Assembly (NCBI GenBank): GCA_014843695.1
Contig: CM026400.1
Coordinates: 38,373,805 to 38,437,804 of the forward strand
DNA length: 64,000 nt
Direction: 5' to 3'
Origin: Archivesica marissinica
Lineage: Eukaryota > Mollusca > Bivalvia > Venerida > Vesicomyidae
Made by a program: the position numbers and the translations under genes. The notes under the pieces were generated by a model. The model was not told where the DNA came from. It saw only the letters and a program-made list of their open reading frames with translations, and did not search any database. Positions 32,340-44,696 of this stretch are shown piece after piece; the first letter of the stretch is position 1, and each line of letters starts with the position of its first letter.

Positions 32340-33110
32340 AATTGTGCAACTTCATGAATTCACGATTTCAACTGCACATATTTACAATATCAACTTTATG
32401 AAGTCACAATTTATATAAGCTCTGCTTCCGTTTTAATCCTTTCCTATTCTTTGATTTTGTGTACATGTATTGTTTAGTGAATGTATATAGTGGAATAAAT
32501 ATGTTTAAACTAATTTCGCTATTTGATCTACACGATTTCAACTAAACGATTTCAACTTCACAATTCACGATTTCATCTACGCAATTTCAACTTCATGATT
32601 TCATCTACACGATTTCAACTACACGATTTCATCTACACGATCTCAACTACACGATTTCATCTACACGATTTCAACTACACGATTTTAACTTCCCGAATTC
32701 ACGATTGCAACTTCACAAATGAACTACATCAACATTATGCATTCAAGTGGAAGTCGTGATAGCTCAGTGGTAGCGCGTTCGCTTCATGTGCGAAAGGCCC
32801 GGAGTTCGAGTCCCGCTGGAGCCGTTACGATTGTGCCCTTAGGTAAGGCACCTAAATTCCACGATGCCTCTTCTCTCTCCTCGTGGCGATGGATTCCATC
32901 AGGAATGAGGTCTCGAGAGTGATTAATATAAGTTATAAAAGCTTGTTTCGCAATCGAGCTAAAATAAATTTGTATAATATACATATGCATTCACGATATT
33001 TCACTATTTCAACTGCACGAATTAATTCGCGATTTCAACTTCATGATTTCACGAATTCACTGTTTTCAAATTGAGGAGTTAACGAATTCACAATTTCAAT
33101 TTCGTGAATT
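32340..33110. repeat. ~13-bp repeat field (cacgatttcaact), split by a SINE
   Basis: Many imperfect copies of cacgatttcaacta / cacgatttcatcta at 32340-32735 continue at 32993-33110, so the array predates the SINE at 32746-32983. Confidence 0.85.
32746..32983 (+). mobile_element. SINE family B, full length, 10-bp TSD
   Basis: Head with A box tagctcagtgg and B box gagttcgagtcc; anticodon-like loop ttcatgt between ttcgc and gcgaa. TATGCATTCA flanks it at 32736-32745 and 32984-32993. This is the best reference copy for the family. Confidence 0.93.
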
Positions 33111-33220
33111 ATTCACCACAGTGTAATTACCGTGTTTATGGCTTGTCTCTTTACAACGATGTTCCTAAGTGTCGCATCAGATCTTATCTAGTTTATTAAA
33201 ACTTATGTATATTTTCAAAG

Positions 33221-33343
33221 ATATAGATGAATGTATCCAGTCAACTTCCGGGTGTACACAGACCTGTAGCAACAGTGATGGTTCGTTTGAATGTGGCTGC
33301 AATGCAGGATTTGTTCTTGATACCGATGCAAAAACATGTATTA
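33221..33343 (+). CDS. Exon 8: calcium-binding EGF
   Basis: ttttcaaag acceptor, atta/gtaagc donor, 123 bp, phase 1-1. [34 protein letters not shown]. The 50-bp satellite starts about 40 bp after the donor. Confidence 0.92.
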
Positions 33344-33379
33344 GTAAGCCAATTCAATTCAGTACCTTACGGATTCAGT

Positions 33380-35143
33380 CAAATATACTATATTTACACA
33401 CATAGGTGAATTCACTGCCCACGAATCCGGTCCAAGATACTATATTTACATATAGGTGAATTCACTGCCCACGAATCCGGTCCAAGATACTATATTTACA
33501 TATAGGTGAATTCACTGCCCACGAATCCGGTCCAATATACTATATTTACATATAGGTGAATTCACTGCCCACGAATCCGGTCCAAGATACTATATTTACA
33601 TATAGGTGAATTCACTGCCCACGAATCCGGTCGAAGATACTATATTTACATATAGGTGAATTCACTGCCAACGAATCTGGTCCAAGCTACTATATTTACA
33701 TATAGGTGAATTCACTGCCCACGAATCCGGTCCAAGATACTATATTTACATATAGGTGAATTCACTGCCCACGAATCCGGTGGTCCAAGATACTATATTT
33801 ACATATAGGTGAATTCACTGCCCACGAATCCGATCCAAGATACTATATTTACATATAGGTGAATTCACTGCCCACGAATCCGGCCCAATATACTATATTT
33901 ACATATAGGTGAATTCACTGCATATGAATCCGGTCCAAGATACTATATTTACATATAGGTGAATTCACTGCCCACGAATCCGGTCCAATATACTATATTT
34001 ACATATAGGTGAATTCACTGCCCACGAATCCGGTACAAGATACTATATTTACATATAGGTGAATTCACTGCCCACGAATCCGGTACAAGATACTATATTT
34101 ACATATAGGTGAATTCACTACCCACGAATCCGGTACAAGATACTATATTTACATATAGGTGAATTCACTGCCCACGAATCTGGTCCAAGATACTATATTT
34201 ACATATAGGTGAATTCACTACCCACGAATCCGGTCCAAGCTACTATATTTACATATAGGTGAATTCACTGCCCACGAATCTGGTCCAAGATACTATATTT
34301 ACATATAGGTGAATTCACTGCCAACGAATCCGGTACAAGATACTATATTTACATATAGGTGAATTCACTGCCAACGAATCCGGTCCAAGATACTATATTT
34401 ACATATAGGTGAATTCACTGCCCACGAATCCGGTCCAAGATACTATATTTACATATAGGTGAATTCACTGCCCACGAATCCGGTCCAATATACTATATTT
34501 ACATATAGGTGAATTCACTGCCCACGAATCCGGTCCAAGATACTATATTTACATATAGGTGAATTCACTGCCCACGAATCCGGTCCAAGATACTATATTT
34601 ACATATAGGTAAATTCACTGCCCACGAATCCGGTACAAGATACTATATTTACATATAGGTGAATTCACTGCCCACGAATCCGGTACAAGATACTATATTT
34701 ACATATAGGTGAATTCACTGCCCACGAATCTGGTCCAAGATACTATATTTACATATAGGTGAATTCACTGCCCAGGAATCTGGTCCAAGCTACTATATTT
34801 ACATATAGGTGAATTCACTGCCCACGAATCCGGTCCAAGATACTATATTTACATATAGGTGAATTCACTGCCCACGAATCCGGTCCAAGATACTATATTT
34901 ACATATAGGTGAATTCACTGCCCACGAATCCGGTCCAATATAATTTAATTACATATAGGTGAATTCACTGCCCACGAATCCGGTACAAGATACTGTATTT
35001 ACATATAGGTGAATTCACTGCCCACGAATCCGGCCCAATATACTATATTTACGTATAGGTGAATTCACTGCCCACGAATCCGGTACAAGATACTATATTT
35101 AAATATAGGTGAATTCACTGCCCACGAATCCGGTACAAGATAC
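33380..35143. repeat. 50-bp satellite, about 35 copies (intron 8)
   Basis: Unit ggtgaattcactgcccacga + atccggtccaagatactata + tttacatata. Variation is mostly at ggtcc/ggtac and gcccac/gccaac. Every unit contains an EcoRI site (gaattc) and an acceptor-like tttacatatag. Confidence 0.97.
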
Positions 35144-35335
35144 TATATGTATGTGTACGATAACACCTATGAACTTGCAATGTATTTTTCTGTCAGATAA
35201 TTCGATGATGATGATGATGATGGAGCTTATTTACCCTCGCCGCCGGCGAACCATGGTGGCAAGTTAATTCCTGTATCATCCAAAGTGATATATGTATGCG
35301 TACCGGAAGTAGTCATACTATATTATGTGTGTGTG

Positions 35336-35428
35336 ATTTATATGTATCTATCGTCGCTACCGGTTGCCCATATAAGAGAGGTCCCTTCTAGAGTCTCATT
35401 TGGTTCTTTTATGTGCACAGCATGCATA
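35336..35428 (-). mobile_element. SINE family C fragment
   Basis: Minus-strand tail and part of the body (tcgtcgctaccggttgccca, ggttcttttatgtgcac); internally deleted. It lies between two satellites. Confidence 0.75.
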
Positions 35429-35431
35429 GTA

Positions 35432-35815
35432 CCGGAAACAACTATAATATATTACATCATGCGCTGTGTTATATACTATGAACCGGAAACAACTATAATA
35501 TATTACATCATGCATTGTGTTATATACTATGAACCGGAAGCAACTATAATATATTACATCATGCACTGTGTTATATACCATGTATAGTACCGGAAACAAC
35601 TATAATATATTACATCATGCACTGTGTTATATACTATGTACCGGAAACAACTATAATATATTACATCATGCACTGTGTTATATACTATGTACCGGAAACA
35701 ACTATAATATATTACATCATGCACTGTGTTATATACTATGAACCGGAAACAACTATAATCTATTACATCATGCATTGTGTTATATACTATGAACCGGAAA
35801 CAACTATAATATATA
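35432..35815. repeat. 51-bp satellite, about 7.5 copies, abutting exon 9
   Basis: Unit accggaaacaactataatat + attacatcatgcactgtgtt + atatactatga. One spacer unit is a few bases longer (35585). The array ends about 15 bp before the exon 9 acceptor. Confidence 0.95.
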
Positions 35816-35829
35816 CTATCACCATCCAG

Positions 35830-35943
35830 ATATTGATGATTGTGAACATGTCACGTGTGAACATGGCGGTTCCTGCCAGGACGAAGTCGAGTCATACACG
35901 TGTTTTTGTTCTACCGGTTATACGGATATGCACTGCGAAACAG
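35830..35943 (+). CDS. Exon 9: Notch-type EGF
   Basis: caccatccag acceptor and acag/gtcaat donor, 114 bp, phase 1-1. DIDDCEHVTCEHGGSC, YTCFCSTGY, HCETG. The short C-x(4)-C, C-EHGGSC and terminal HCE are of the Notch/Delta type, unlike its neighbours. An aromatic residue follows the Asx-type loop, but the Asn/Asp is displaced, so hydroxylation is uncertain. Confidence 0.9.
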
Positions 35944-36184
35944 GTCAATATTAATTATATCATTATATGAGTAGTGTGTTCATTGTGAATGTGTGTTAAA
36001 ATAAAATATAAATCAGGGGTGATCTCCCAGATAACGCGGACTGTAGTACGCAAATTAAGTTTAAACTTTAGTTATTTTACGATTGCGACTCGCCCGACGC
36101 ACTGACAGGAATCATGTGTGTTTACATATTTTCATTGACGCATGTGTGCGCTTAATACTGATTTATTAATTGACTATAAAACGT

Positions 36185-36426
36185 TTAAACATTATTTATT
36201 TTATAACGATTGCGAAGCAAGTTTTAACAACTTATATTAGTCACTCTCGTTGGCGCGGGTGAAAGCGTATACGTGGTCATTCGTGTGGGAGGAAACCGGA
36301 GTACCCGGAGAAAACCCATCTGTCCGATCTGGCGGCTACCGTACCATCTCACATTCTACCAGGTCCGATGATCGAACCCGGGTTGCATTGAAGAAGCGAG
36401 TGCGCTAACAACTGCGCTAATCGGAC
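36185..36426 (-). mobile_element. SINE family A, full length
   Basis: Minus-strand head, B box (gggttcgatcatcgg), core and tail. A second tiny tail-only fragment of the family lies just upstream at 36055-36089. Confidence 0.88.
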
Positions 36427-36702
36427 AACCCTTATTCACATCGCACGTTCTCCCGTCTACGGCCAGTTGGAAGAAGTAAGAATATAAAGCAATTATTGTA
36501 TACATGATCATGTCAACTTAACTCCTACATGAAGTAAGCCAGTAAATATTTTCTTTTTATTTAGTCTATACTATTATAAAAATATACATTCGTATGCACC
36601 AAACACATTAAAGTGAATTGAAAACAACCAAAAATAATTCTTATATGAATTCTTTGTACATTTATAGACATATAGAAGAGCTGTTCATTATCAGATTATA
36701 CA

Positions 36703-37215
36703 CGTGTTGCATTGCTACCGACATGTTGCATTGTTACCGACAGTTTGCATTGCTACCGACAGTTTGCATTGTTACCGACAGTTTGCATTGTTACCGACAG
36801 TTTGGATTGTTACCGACAGTTTGCATTGTTACCGACAATTTGCATTGTTACCGACAGTTTGCATTGTTACCAACAGTTTGCATTGTTACCGACAGTTTGC
36901 ATGCATTGTTACCGACAGTTTGCATTGTTACCGACAGTTTGCATTGCTACCGACAGTTTGCATTGTTACCAACAGTTTGCATTGTTACCGACAGTTGGCA
37001 TTGTTACCGACAGTTTGCATGCATTGTTACCGACAGTTTGCATTGTTACCGACAGTTTGCATTGTTACAGACAGTTTGCATGCATTGTTACCGACAGTTT
37101 GCATTGCTACCGACAGTTTGCATTGCTACCGACAGTTTGCATTGTTACCAACAGTTTGCATTGTTACCGTCAGTTTGCATTGTTACCAACAGTTTGCATT
37201 GTTACCGACAGTACA
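36703..37215. repeat. 19-bp minisatellite, about 26 copies (intron 9)
   Basis: Unit cattgttaccgacagtttg, with a 4-bp catg extension in some units (36900, 37018, 37080). All three plus-strand frames stay open by chance of composition. Confidence 0.96.
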
Positions 37216-37589
37216 TCAGCTCGAACTGTCATTCTTTCAACATATTAATAACCTTTATTCCAGTCGCACCGATTCATCCAATTTCATGTAGCCTAACCAA
37301 CATGAAGCATAAACTTGAATGTATGCAGGTAGTGGTTTGTTTGTTTTTGGGTTTAAAGCGATATTACATCGCAAAAAGCAAATACATTTTATATTTAATA
37401 TTTAGTCATATATCTCTAGCTGCTATTAGTTACCTAAGACCCCAGGATATCCTCTGAACACTATTACACGCACGGACGTGTACCCAGGTATAACCAACGA
37501 CCTTTCATGAGCCAACTGTATAACTTCCTCATGAAAAATAATTCGAGGAAATGTAGTGTTACACATGTATAATGGAATGGCGTAAATTG

Positions 37590-37790
37590 TAAGACACGAC
37601 TTTTCTTGCGAATGCGCATTGCCATAGCTGCGAGTGCGCATGTCAGCTGCATATGATTAGTGAGGAAATTCATGCGACAATAGATACAAATAGGACATAT
37701 ACTCTGTGTGCTCTCCTATATTTGGAGGAAATAAAAGTTATTATTATTATTGTTCATCGAAGTAAATGCAATAGCGATGGAAATATATTA
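37590..37790. repeat. Dispersed repeat F, copy 2
   Basis: Aligns with 30405-30590; contains an extra ~60-bp block with a (tta)n run before gttcatcgaagtaaatgcaa. Confidence 0.7.
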
Positions 37791-37904
37791 CTTTGGTGTT
37801 GATCATGAAGTTGTATACCGGATACACTCAACCTGTGTATCCCCAGTATGTTTTTACTGCATACATGATTGTAGCTAGATGTAACTAGTTGTTTATACTT
37901 TTAG

Positions 37905-38030
37905 ACTTGAATGAGTGTGAACTGGTTAACGGAGGCTGCCAGGATATATGCACGAACACGGAAGGATCATTTAACTGCACATGCGCAGAGGGCAGAAACC
38001 TTGAACCGGATGGGTTTTCTTGCACTGGAG
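37905..38030 (+). CDS. Exon 10: calcium-binding EGF
   Basis: atacttttag acceptor and ggag/gtaact donor, 126 bp, phase 1-1. DLNEC, ELVNGGCQDICTNTEGSF, NCTCAEG, SCTGG. Asx-hydroxylation motif intact. Confidence 0.92.
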
Positions 38031-39389
38031 GTAACTATTTATGTTTGCTTATGTTTGATTTAAGCATAGTTATTCATTCATAATGTACATATCTAGTCTT
38101 GACCAAACTACATACAAAACTCAATTTCGGTTTGCAATGGGCAATACTTGCCATCGTTTATTCAATGTAATGACGAGGTTAATTACAGGTACAAGTACAA
38201 ATGTTTCCAAATTGACTGTACTAAGTACATATAGTCGAATACAAGAAACATAACCTCGGTGCAGAACGAGATACACGGGACCAGGGTAAACCCCAGAGGT
38301 AAAAAATCATTAATGATAATGTAAAAAAACCCTCTGTAAAACTGTATCCAATGTACACCAGGGATGTGTCATATATTTTACTAACAATGGAAAACTATTT
38401 TAATGTACCTCAGGGAAATTCCATATATTTTAGTAACAACATATTATCTTTCAAATGATAACATATTCGTACTCGGTTTTACGATATACTGCATGGTACT
38501 CATAACGAATCTGAATTCAATTCGATTTTAACATTTAAATCAATATGGAAACCCGTTCATAGATCTCATTCCCGAAACAATTCGAATTTGAATAGCGAAA
38601 TTGTTTGCGAAACGATCTAAGCCAAGCGTAGAACTGACGACCCATCGAAACATATCACATTACTAAGCAGCACTAACAGTCATGTGATCATCTTAATATG
38701 TTGTGCCAAGTATTGTTAAGACATACGTTCTGAGCTATACTAACGTAACGCACATAACTTGAAACTATATACATAATGAAAATGGATTTAATCGAAAGCT
38801 TATTGGGAGTATCTCCATTGTTGTGATTGACCTTCCTCAAGCCAGTTGCAAACTTAAAATCCCACACTTTTACAACAAAATATGAAACTATATATTATTA
38901 TATGAACATTTTAAAATTGAGGCCCGTTAGCTTTGTGACAGTCAGGTAACTCTTTGTTGAGCTCATATGTACTATCGTTATTTCTGATTTGATAATATTT
39001 TATTGCTCTAAATACATGTATATAACAATCACAATCGTTGTACAATTAGAAATTTAGCAAATGGATTGGGCCACAAGTTGTAACAACATTAGTGATTGGC
39101 CCTCCCCTCCCCATAAAATAAATTAAGAACAACATAATGTAAGTGGCGAAGTTAGTGCTGACAACATGTGCATAATGCACTTTACAAGGTTTAATATAAT
39201 TAGTCTGTGAATTTTCAAAGAAATGTGCTAGTTTGCTCAATCCACTGTCCGGTTTCCCAAGAATTGCACCCCAGGACCAAGCCCAAACCCGACTGAAAAA
39301 CGAGAACATATTGGAGCGTTACTAACTCAAATAGCGTAAGTATATATTAAATAAAAGTAATCAGTTAAAACGATGTGTTATTTCTATAG
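38031..39389. other. Intron 10: nothing recognised
   Basis: No SINE, MITE or tandem repeat was recognised; a small atatattttactaacaa duplication occurs near 38372/38431. Confidence 0.4.
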
Positions 39390-40272
39390 GTGAATCTGAC
39401 AACAGAACAGTATTCCAACGTCTGGAGATTCCTAGACAGCTACTGCCAAAAGCTTGCTTTACTGTCAGCCTGGTTCGCTGTACCGATGGAGAAGACATAG
39501 ATATATATCTCACCTCAACGTCAGAATGGTACACCTTGATGTCTGACGCTGATACCATGTTTACACTAGGAATAGTCTTTGTTAAAGTTAACGACTTCTC
39601 GGTGCCCGTGTCTCTCCGTGGAATTGAGGTCACTAATCTAAATGCGGGATTTCAGTTGAATTACGGTGTGCAGTATGATTCGTCTCAGGGAATGGTCATT
39701 AACAATCACTTGACCTCCGCAGATTGTCAGCCATTTGAACTTGTTGAAGCTGATTTCTTTGATTTTATCAGTGTGGACTCATTTACGAAGTCATTTCTTC
39801 TTTCGTTGTTTCCGGCACTTCCTGACTGGTTAAGCTTCGAGAAGTCAAGTACAGAAGTTCTGTCTGTACAAGATATCAAGAGTGACCTCGTGTACGGCCG
39901 GAATATGGACGATGACAACTGGTGTGCTGGCGCGCCTGTAATACATAGCCACCTGTACACCGTGTTCCGCTTTGGCACTGGATTCTCACTGAGTGTTATG
40001 GGAAGCCGTGTTGCCATTCCAAAACCGCTTAAGTCACGGAAGTTCTGTTTGATAGTTGACCTTTGCCACAGCAATGGCGGGACGGTGTTCCTGATGGTAC
40101 CAGATGAGTCACGTGACCTCTTGCTTCAGCTTCCCATATTCCGCGTCCTAAAAGAAGAACAAAATCTACACATTCATCCAAGAGGAATTGGTATATCCCT
40201 TGTTAACGGTATAAATGCGGATTACCATTCCTTGTCCGTTGACCTCTGGAATGGAGATATGATGTTTCAACC
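39390..40272 (+). CDS. Exon 11: unrecognised 294-residue region
   Basis: tttctatag acceptor and aacc/gtaagc donor; enters phase 1, leaves phase 2. The frame is open for the whole 883 bp with balanced composition, alternating hydrophobic strands and eight or so cysteines (ACFTV, RCTDGED, DCQPFEL, NWCAGAP, FCLIVDLCHS). Likely an extracellular beta-rich fold. Segment GRNMDDDNWCAGAP and LVNGINADYHSL are distinctive search seeds. I recognise no family. It follows EGF exon 10 in phase and lies upstream of two smaller exons that continue it. Confidence 0.85.
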
Positions 40273-40394
40273 GTAAGCATTATTCATGCTCTTTATATAA
40301 ATGAACAATTTTAGCCTAACTAGAAATTGACTAAAAAGAAATGCATTAATGAATGATTCATTGCAAGTATTGATATTGACCAGTATAATATTAC

Positions 40395-40985
40395 TAACGT
40401 AATTAGCCAGTGTGTTAGCCTGGACAAGTAATTAGCCAGTATGTTAGCCTGGACATGTAATTAGCCAGTATGTTAGCCTGGACATGTAATTAGCCAGTAT
40501 GTTAGCCTGGACATGTAATTAACCAGTCTGTTAGCCTGGACATGTAATTAGCCAGTATGTTAGCCTGGACATGTAATTAGCCAGTCTGTTAGCCTGGACA
40601 TGTAATTAGCCAGTCTGTTAGAGCCTGGACATGTAATTAGCCAGTATGTTAGCCTGGACATGTAATTAGCCAGTCTGTTAGCCTGGACATGTAATTAGCC
40701 AGTCTGTTAGCATGGACATGTAATTAGCCAGTATGTTAGCCTGGACATGTAATTATCCAGTATGTTAGCCTGGACATGTAATTAGCCAGTATGTTAGCCT
40801 GGACATGTAATTAGCCAGTATGTTAGCCTGGACATGTAATTAGCCAGTATGTTAGCCTGGACATGTAATTAGCCAGTCCTTTAGCCTGGACATGTAATTA
40901 GCCAGTCTGTTAGCCTGGACATGTAATTAGCCAGTATGTTAGCCTGGACATGTAATTAGCCAGTCTGTTAGCCTGGACATGTGCA
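40395..40985. repeat. 29-bp minisatellite, about 20 copies (intron 11)
   Basis: Unit tgtaattagccagtatgtta + gcctggaca; an alternating gtatg/gtctg variant and one 2-bp insertion (40620). Confidence 0.96.
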
Positions 40986-41249
40986 CCACGAATGCACTAA
41001 TTCTAGGACGAACACTATGTTGCCACATAGCATGCTAAATATTATTTCGGGTTCAGATAATTGGCAATCATAATACATGGCATGGAAATAACACATAAAA
41101 AGCATATGCGATAATATTTATATCTAATGATTTTAAACTATTTAAAATATATATTTTTATTTGGCATTTCAACAACGGTGTTCAATTGTTTCATTAGCTC
41201 AAGGTACTATCATATTTGTCATACTTAATTGCATGTTATAATTTTCTAG

Positions 41250-41361
41250 GGTAATACCTCGAGTGGATTTCTGGATTGGAGGTGCACTCCTGAAATATGA
41301 TGAGTATTTCACAGTTGCGGCAAATGCCGATATTTATTTAGGCGTTCCTAGTATTCAAACG
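41250..41361 (+). CDS. Exon 12: continuation of unrecognised region
   Basis: ttttctag acceptor, aacg/gtacac donor; enters in phase 2 (completing a proline codon) and leaves in phase 0. Encodes VIPRVDFWIGGALLKYDEYF then TVAANADIYLGVPSIQT. No known motif. Confidence 0.75.
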
Positions 41362-41544
41362 GTACACCATTCTTATTTACTGTTGATTGTTAAAATATGT
41401 TCATATGAAACAGACATCTGCAAGAACTTTAATAGACATTGCAAAATATATACAATTCAACAGTCCAAGTGTACGAGTCTTCCGTTAACACTTTGCATAC
41501 CGTATATTGGGTTTTACTCTACATGCTAATTGTCATATGACAAA

Positions 41545-43150
41545 CAATAAGCTGTCATATGTGCATCATATAGAACAGAACAGAACATAACATATAGTTT
41601 ATTAGATGTCACATGACAAACAATAAGCGGTCATATTTGCATCATATAGAACAGAACAGAACATATAGTTTATTAGATGTCACATGACAAACAATAAGCG
41701 GTCATATTTGCATCATATAGAACAGAACAGAACATATAGTTTATTAATTGTCACATGACAAATAATAAACGGTCATATGTGCATCATATAGAACAGAACA
41801 GAACAGAACATATAGTTCATTAGATGTCACATGACAAACAATAAGCGGTCATATTTGCATCATATAGAACAGAACAGAACATATAGTTTATTAATTGTCA
41901 CATGACAAATAATAAACGGTCATATGTGCATCATATAGAACAGAACAGAACAGAACATATAGTTCATTAGATGTCACATGACAAACAATAAGCGGTCATA
42001 TTTGCATCATATAGAACAGAACAGAACAGAACATATAGTTTATTAGATGTCACATGACAAACAATAAGCGGTCATATTTGCATCATATAGAACAGAACAG
42101 AACATATAGTTTATTAATTGTCACATGACAAATAATAAGCGGTCATATGTGCATCATATAGAACAGAACAGAACAGAACATATAGTTTATTAGATGTCAC
42201 ATGACAAACAATAAGCGGTCATATTTGCATCATATAGAACAGAACAGAACATAACATATAGTTTTAGATGTCACATGACAAACAATAAGCGGTCATATTT
42301 GCATCATATAGAACAGAACAGAACAGCACATATAGTTTATTAGTTGGCACATGACAAACAATAAGCGGTCATATTTGCATCATATAGAACAGAACATAAC
42401 ATATAGTTTATTAGTTGTCACATGACAAACAATAAGCGGTCATATTTGCATCATATAGAACAGAACAGAACAGAACATATAGTTTATTAGTTGGCACATG
42501 ACAAACAATAAGCGGTCATATTTGCATCATATAGAACAGAACAGCACATATAGTTTATTAGTTGGCACATCACAAACAATAAGCGGTCATATTTGCATCA
42601 TATAGAACAGAACAGAACAGAACATATAGTTTATTAGTTGTCACATGACAAACAATATAGCGGTCATATTTGCATCATATAGAACAGAACATATAGTTTA
42701 TTAATTGTCACATGACAAACAATAAGCGGTCATATTTGCATCATATAGAACAGAACAGAACATAACATATAGTTTTAGATGTCACATGACAAACAATAAG
42801 CGGTCATATTTGCATCATATAGAACAGAACAGAACATATGGTTTATTAGTTGTCACATGACACACAATAAGCGGTCATATTTGCATCATATAGAACAGAA
42901 GATATAGTTTATTAGTTGCCACATGACAAACAATAAGCGGTCATATTTGTATCATATAGAACAGAACAGGACATATGGTTTATTAGTTGTCACATGACAC
43001 ACAATAAGCGGTCATATTTGCATCATATAGAACAGAAGATATAGTTTATTAGTTGCCACATGACAAACAATAATTAAGCGGTCATATTTGCATCATATAG
43101 AATAGAACATAACATATAGTTTATTAGTTGTCACATGACAAACAATAAAT
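41545..43150. repeat. ~66-76 bp satellite, about 22 copies (intron 12)
   Basis: Unit contains cacatgacaaacaataagcg, gtcatatttgcatcatatag and a variable (aacag)n run of one to four, then catatagtttattag. Length steps of 5 bp come from the pentamer, so it is a satellite with an embedded microsatellite. Confidence 0.95.
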
Positions 43151-43195
43151 ATTTTTCATATACATAATAGAATTAACATTTTAAAAATACATTAA

Positions 43196-43424
43196 CCCAT
43201 TTTATTCTGAATACATTTAATGGCTTTTGCAAACAACATCGATCCAGATCAGACGCAGCGTAAAGCTGATCAGGATCTATGTTGTTTGCTACACAGCCAA
43301 ATATCTTAGCAAGATTATCTGAATAGCAGACAGCATAGAGCCTGATCAGACAGCATGTTCCGTGGCGGCTGATATGGCTTGTTCTTTGTAAATACTGTTT
43401 GAACGGTATCCAGAATGAGATGGG
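43196..43424. mobile_element. MITE family M5 (TTAA target), copy 1
   Basis: TTAA at 43192-43195 and 43425-43428; ends cccattttattctg / cagaatgagatggg. Internal gcaaacaacatcgatccaga / aggatctatgttgtttgc can pair. CCC...GGG ends plus TTAA suggest piggyBac-type mobilisation. Confidence 0.8.
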
Positions 43425-43563
43425 TTAACCGCAATAGACTGAAATGGATTAGAACGAAAGACAACTTATATAATAGTTCTTCTCCCTATAGCAGATTAGA
43501 GATAAGCATTACATATCTCATTATCATAAAACTACATATATACAATCGCATGCAATGACAAAA

Positions 43564-43816
43564 TACTGGTAATCCAGGGATCGCAGGTTCGATCCCCCGT
43601 CTGACCCTAATAAAATTAATAGTCTTTCAGATGGAACGTTAAACCGAGGTCTCGTGTCGGTGCTTTACACCGTGCACGTAAACGAACCCGAGGAGATTCT
43701 GGAATGGGTCTCTCTCTGTATCATGCACTATCGTCCAAAAATCTAAAATAACTAATCTCTTCAAGAGGCGTCGCTCATATGGGCAACCGGTAGCGACGAT
43801 AAATAAACGTAAAATA
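43564..43816 (+). mobile_element. SINE family C, 5'-truncated in head
   Basis: Starts in the anticodon arm (actggtaatccagggatcgc), has B box ggttcgatccc, full body and tail. Confidence 0.88.
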
Positions 43817-43913
43817 AAAAGGCAAAAAATAAGTCCGTATGTATGAAATATATTTCCATTTCTGATATGTGCTCACAACCTATGACCTCGTTATTTTCTG
43901 CTTTAAATACTAG

Positions 43914-44067
43914 ATGCTAACCTCAATGTTTCGGGAGGAATGGACGGGCCTGATTGATATTCAGCTGACGGCGTCTCCTATTCTGCGGTTCAAACTACTT
44001 GGCAAGGAGTATTCGATTTCATTCCCACTGTTGACGGCTGCGTTTAATGCTGTTATTTCAGTTGGAG
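43914..44067 (+). CDS. Exon 13: continuation of unrecognised region
   Basis: aatactag acceptor, ggag/gtagat donor; phase 0 in, phase 1 out. Reads MLTSMFREEWTGLIDIQLTA then SPILRFKLLGKEYSISFPL and AFNAVISVGG. The initial ATG is probably internal because the previous exon also ends in phase 0 with an open frame; an alternative promoter is possible but unsupported. Confidence 0.75.
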
Positions 44068-44255
44068 GTAGATATACATTTCCCTCAATCTATCAGTTCC
44101 ATTCTATTTTACCTTCAGAGTTTTAAAATGCAAACATGTAACTTTGACCACACTGGAAGTTACTACGATAGTAGCATGTGTGGGAGATACGTTGGAGGTA
44201 TGTATACATTTTCCTCAATCTATCAGTGCTATTCTATTTTAGTTTTCAAATGTTT
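44061..44255. repeat. Partial duplication of the exon 13 donor region
   Basis: gttggaggtagatatacatt + tccctcaatctatcagttcc (44061) recurs at 44191-44240 as gttggaggtatgtatacatt with the same continuation, duplicating the GTTGGAG/gt splice donor 130 bp downstream. A related piece (atgtaactttgacca-actgg) appears again at 45228. Confidence 0.8.
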
Positions 44256-44479
44256 AAGCTAACAAATGTTAATGAATAAGTTAACGATATCGGACTACAC
44301 TTATTGGTCGTTTTTGTTATGCCCATTATGACGGAACACACCCCCTGTGTAGCTTAGTTGGAATGTGTCGAATGTATGCAAATAGAATTATAACAGCTGA
44401 ATAGTTGTGTCACTTGCGACTAGATACTAAGACTGTGTGATATATTTAGGTATCTATCACAACCCTACCATAGCTTTTA

Positions 44480-44696
44480 TACTAGAGGACATCACGCACA
44501 CCTACATTATATGAATAGTAGTATATGAAAACGAAATACGAAGGATTCCATCAAATATATATCACATATTTATTACAAAACACAAACTGAACAACTAAAA
44601 TATTCCAAAATGTTTAAAACTATGTATTTATATAGTTATTGTTTTTCATGTAAAAATACACTTATCCGAAGTGTGCGTTTTCTATGTCCTCTAGTA
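44480..44696. mobile_element. MITE family M1, TA target, copy 2
   Basis: Same ends and interior as 29544-29760, TA flanks; both copies are 217 bp between the TA dinucleotides. Confidence 0.85.

Noticed and set aside
33380..35143. Regular 50-bp repeats considered as a CRISPR array
   Set aside because: There are no variable spacers; the units are contiguous and uniform, and the genome is eukaryotic.
36618..37457. ORFs of repeated LHCYRQFALLPTVCIVTDS type
   Set aside because: Translation of a 19-bp minisatellite in intron 9; all three frames are open in the same way.
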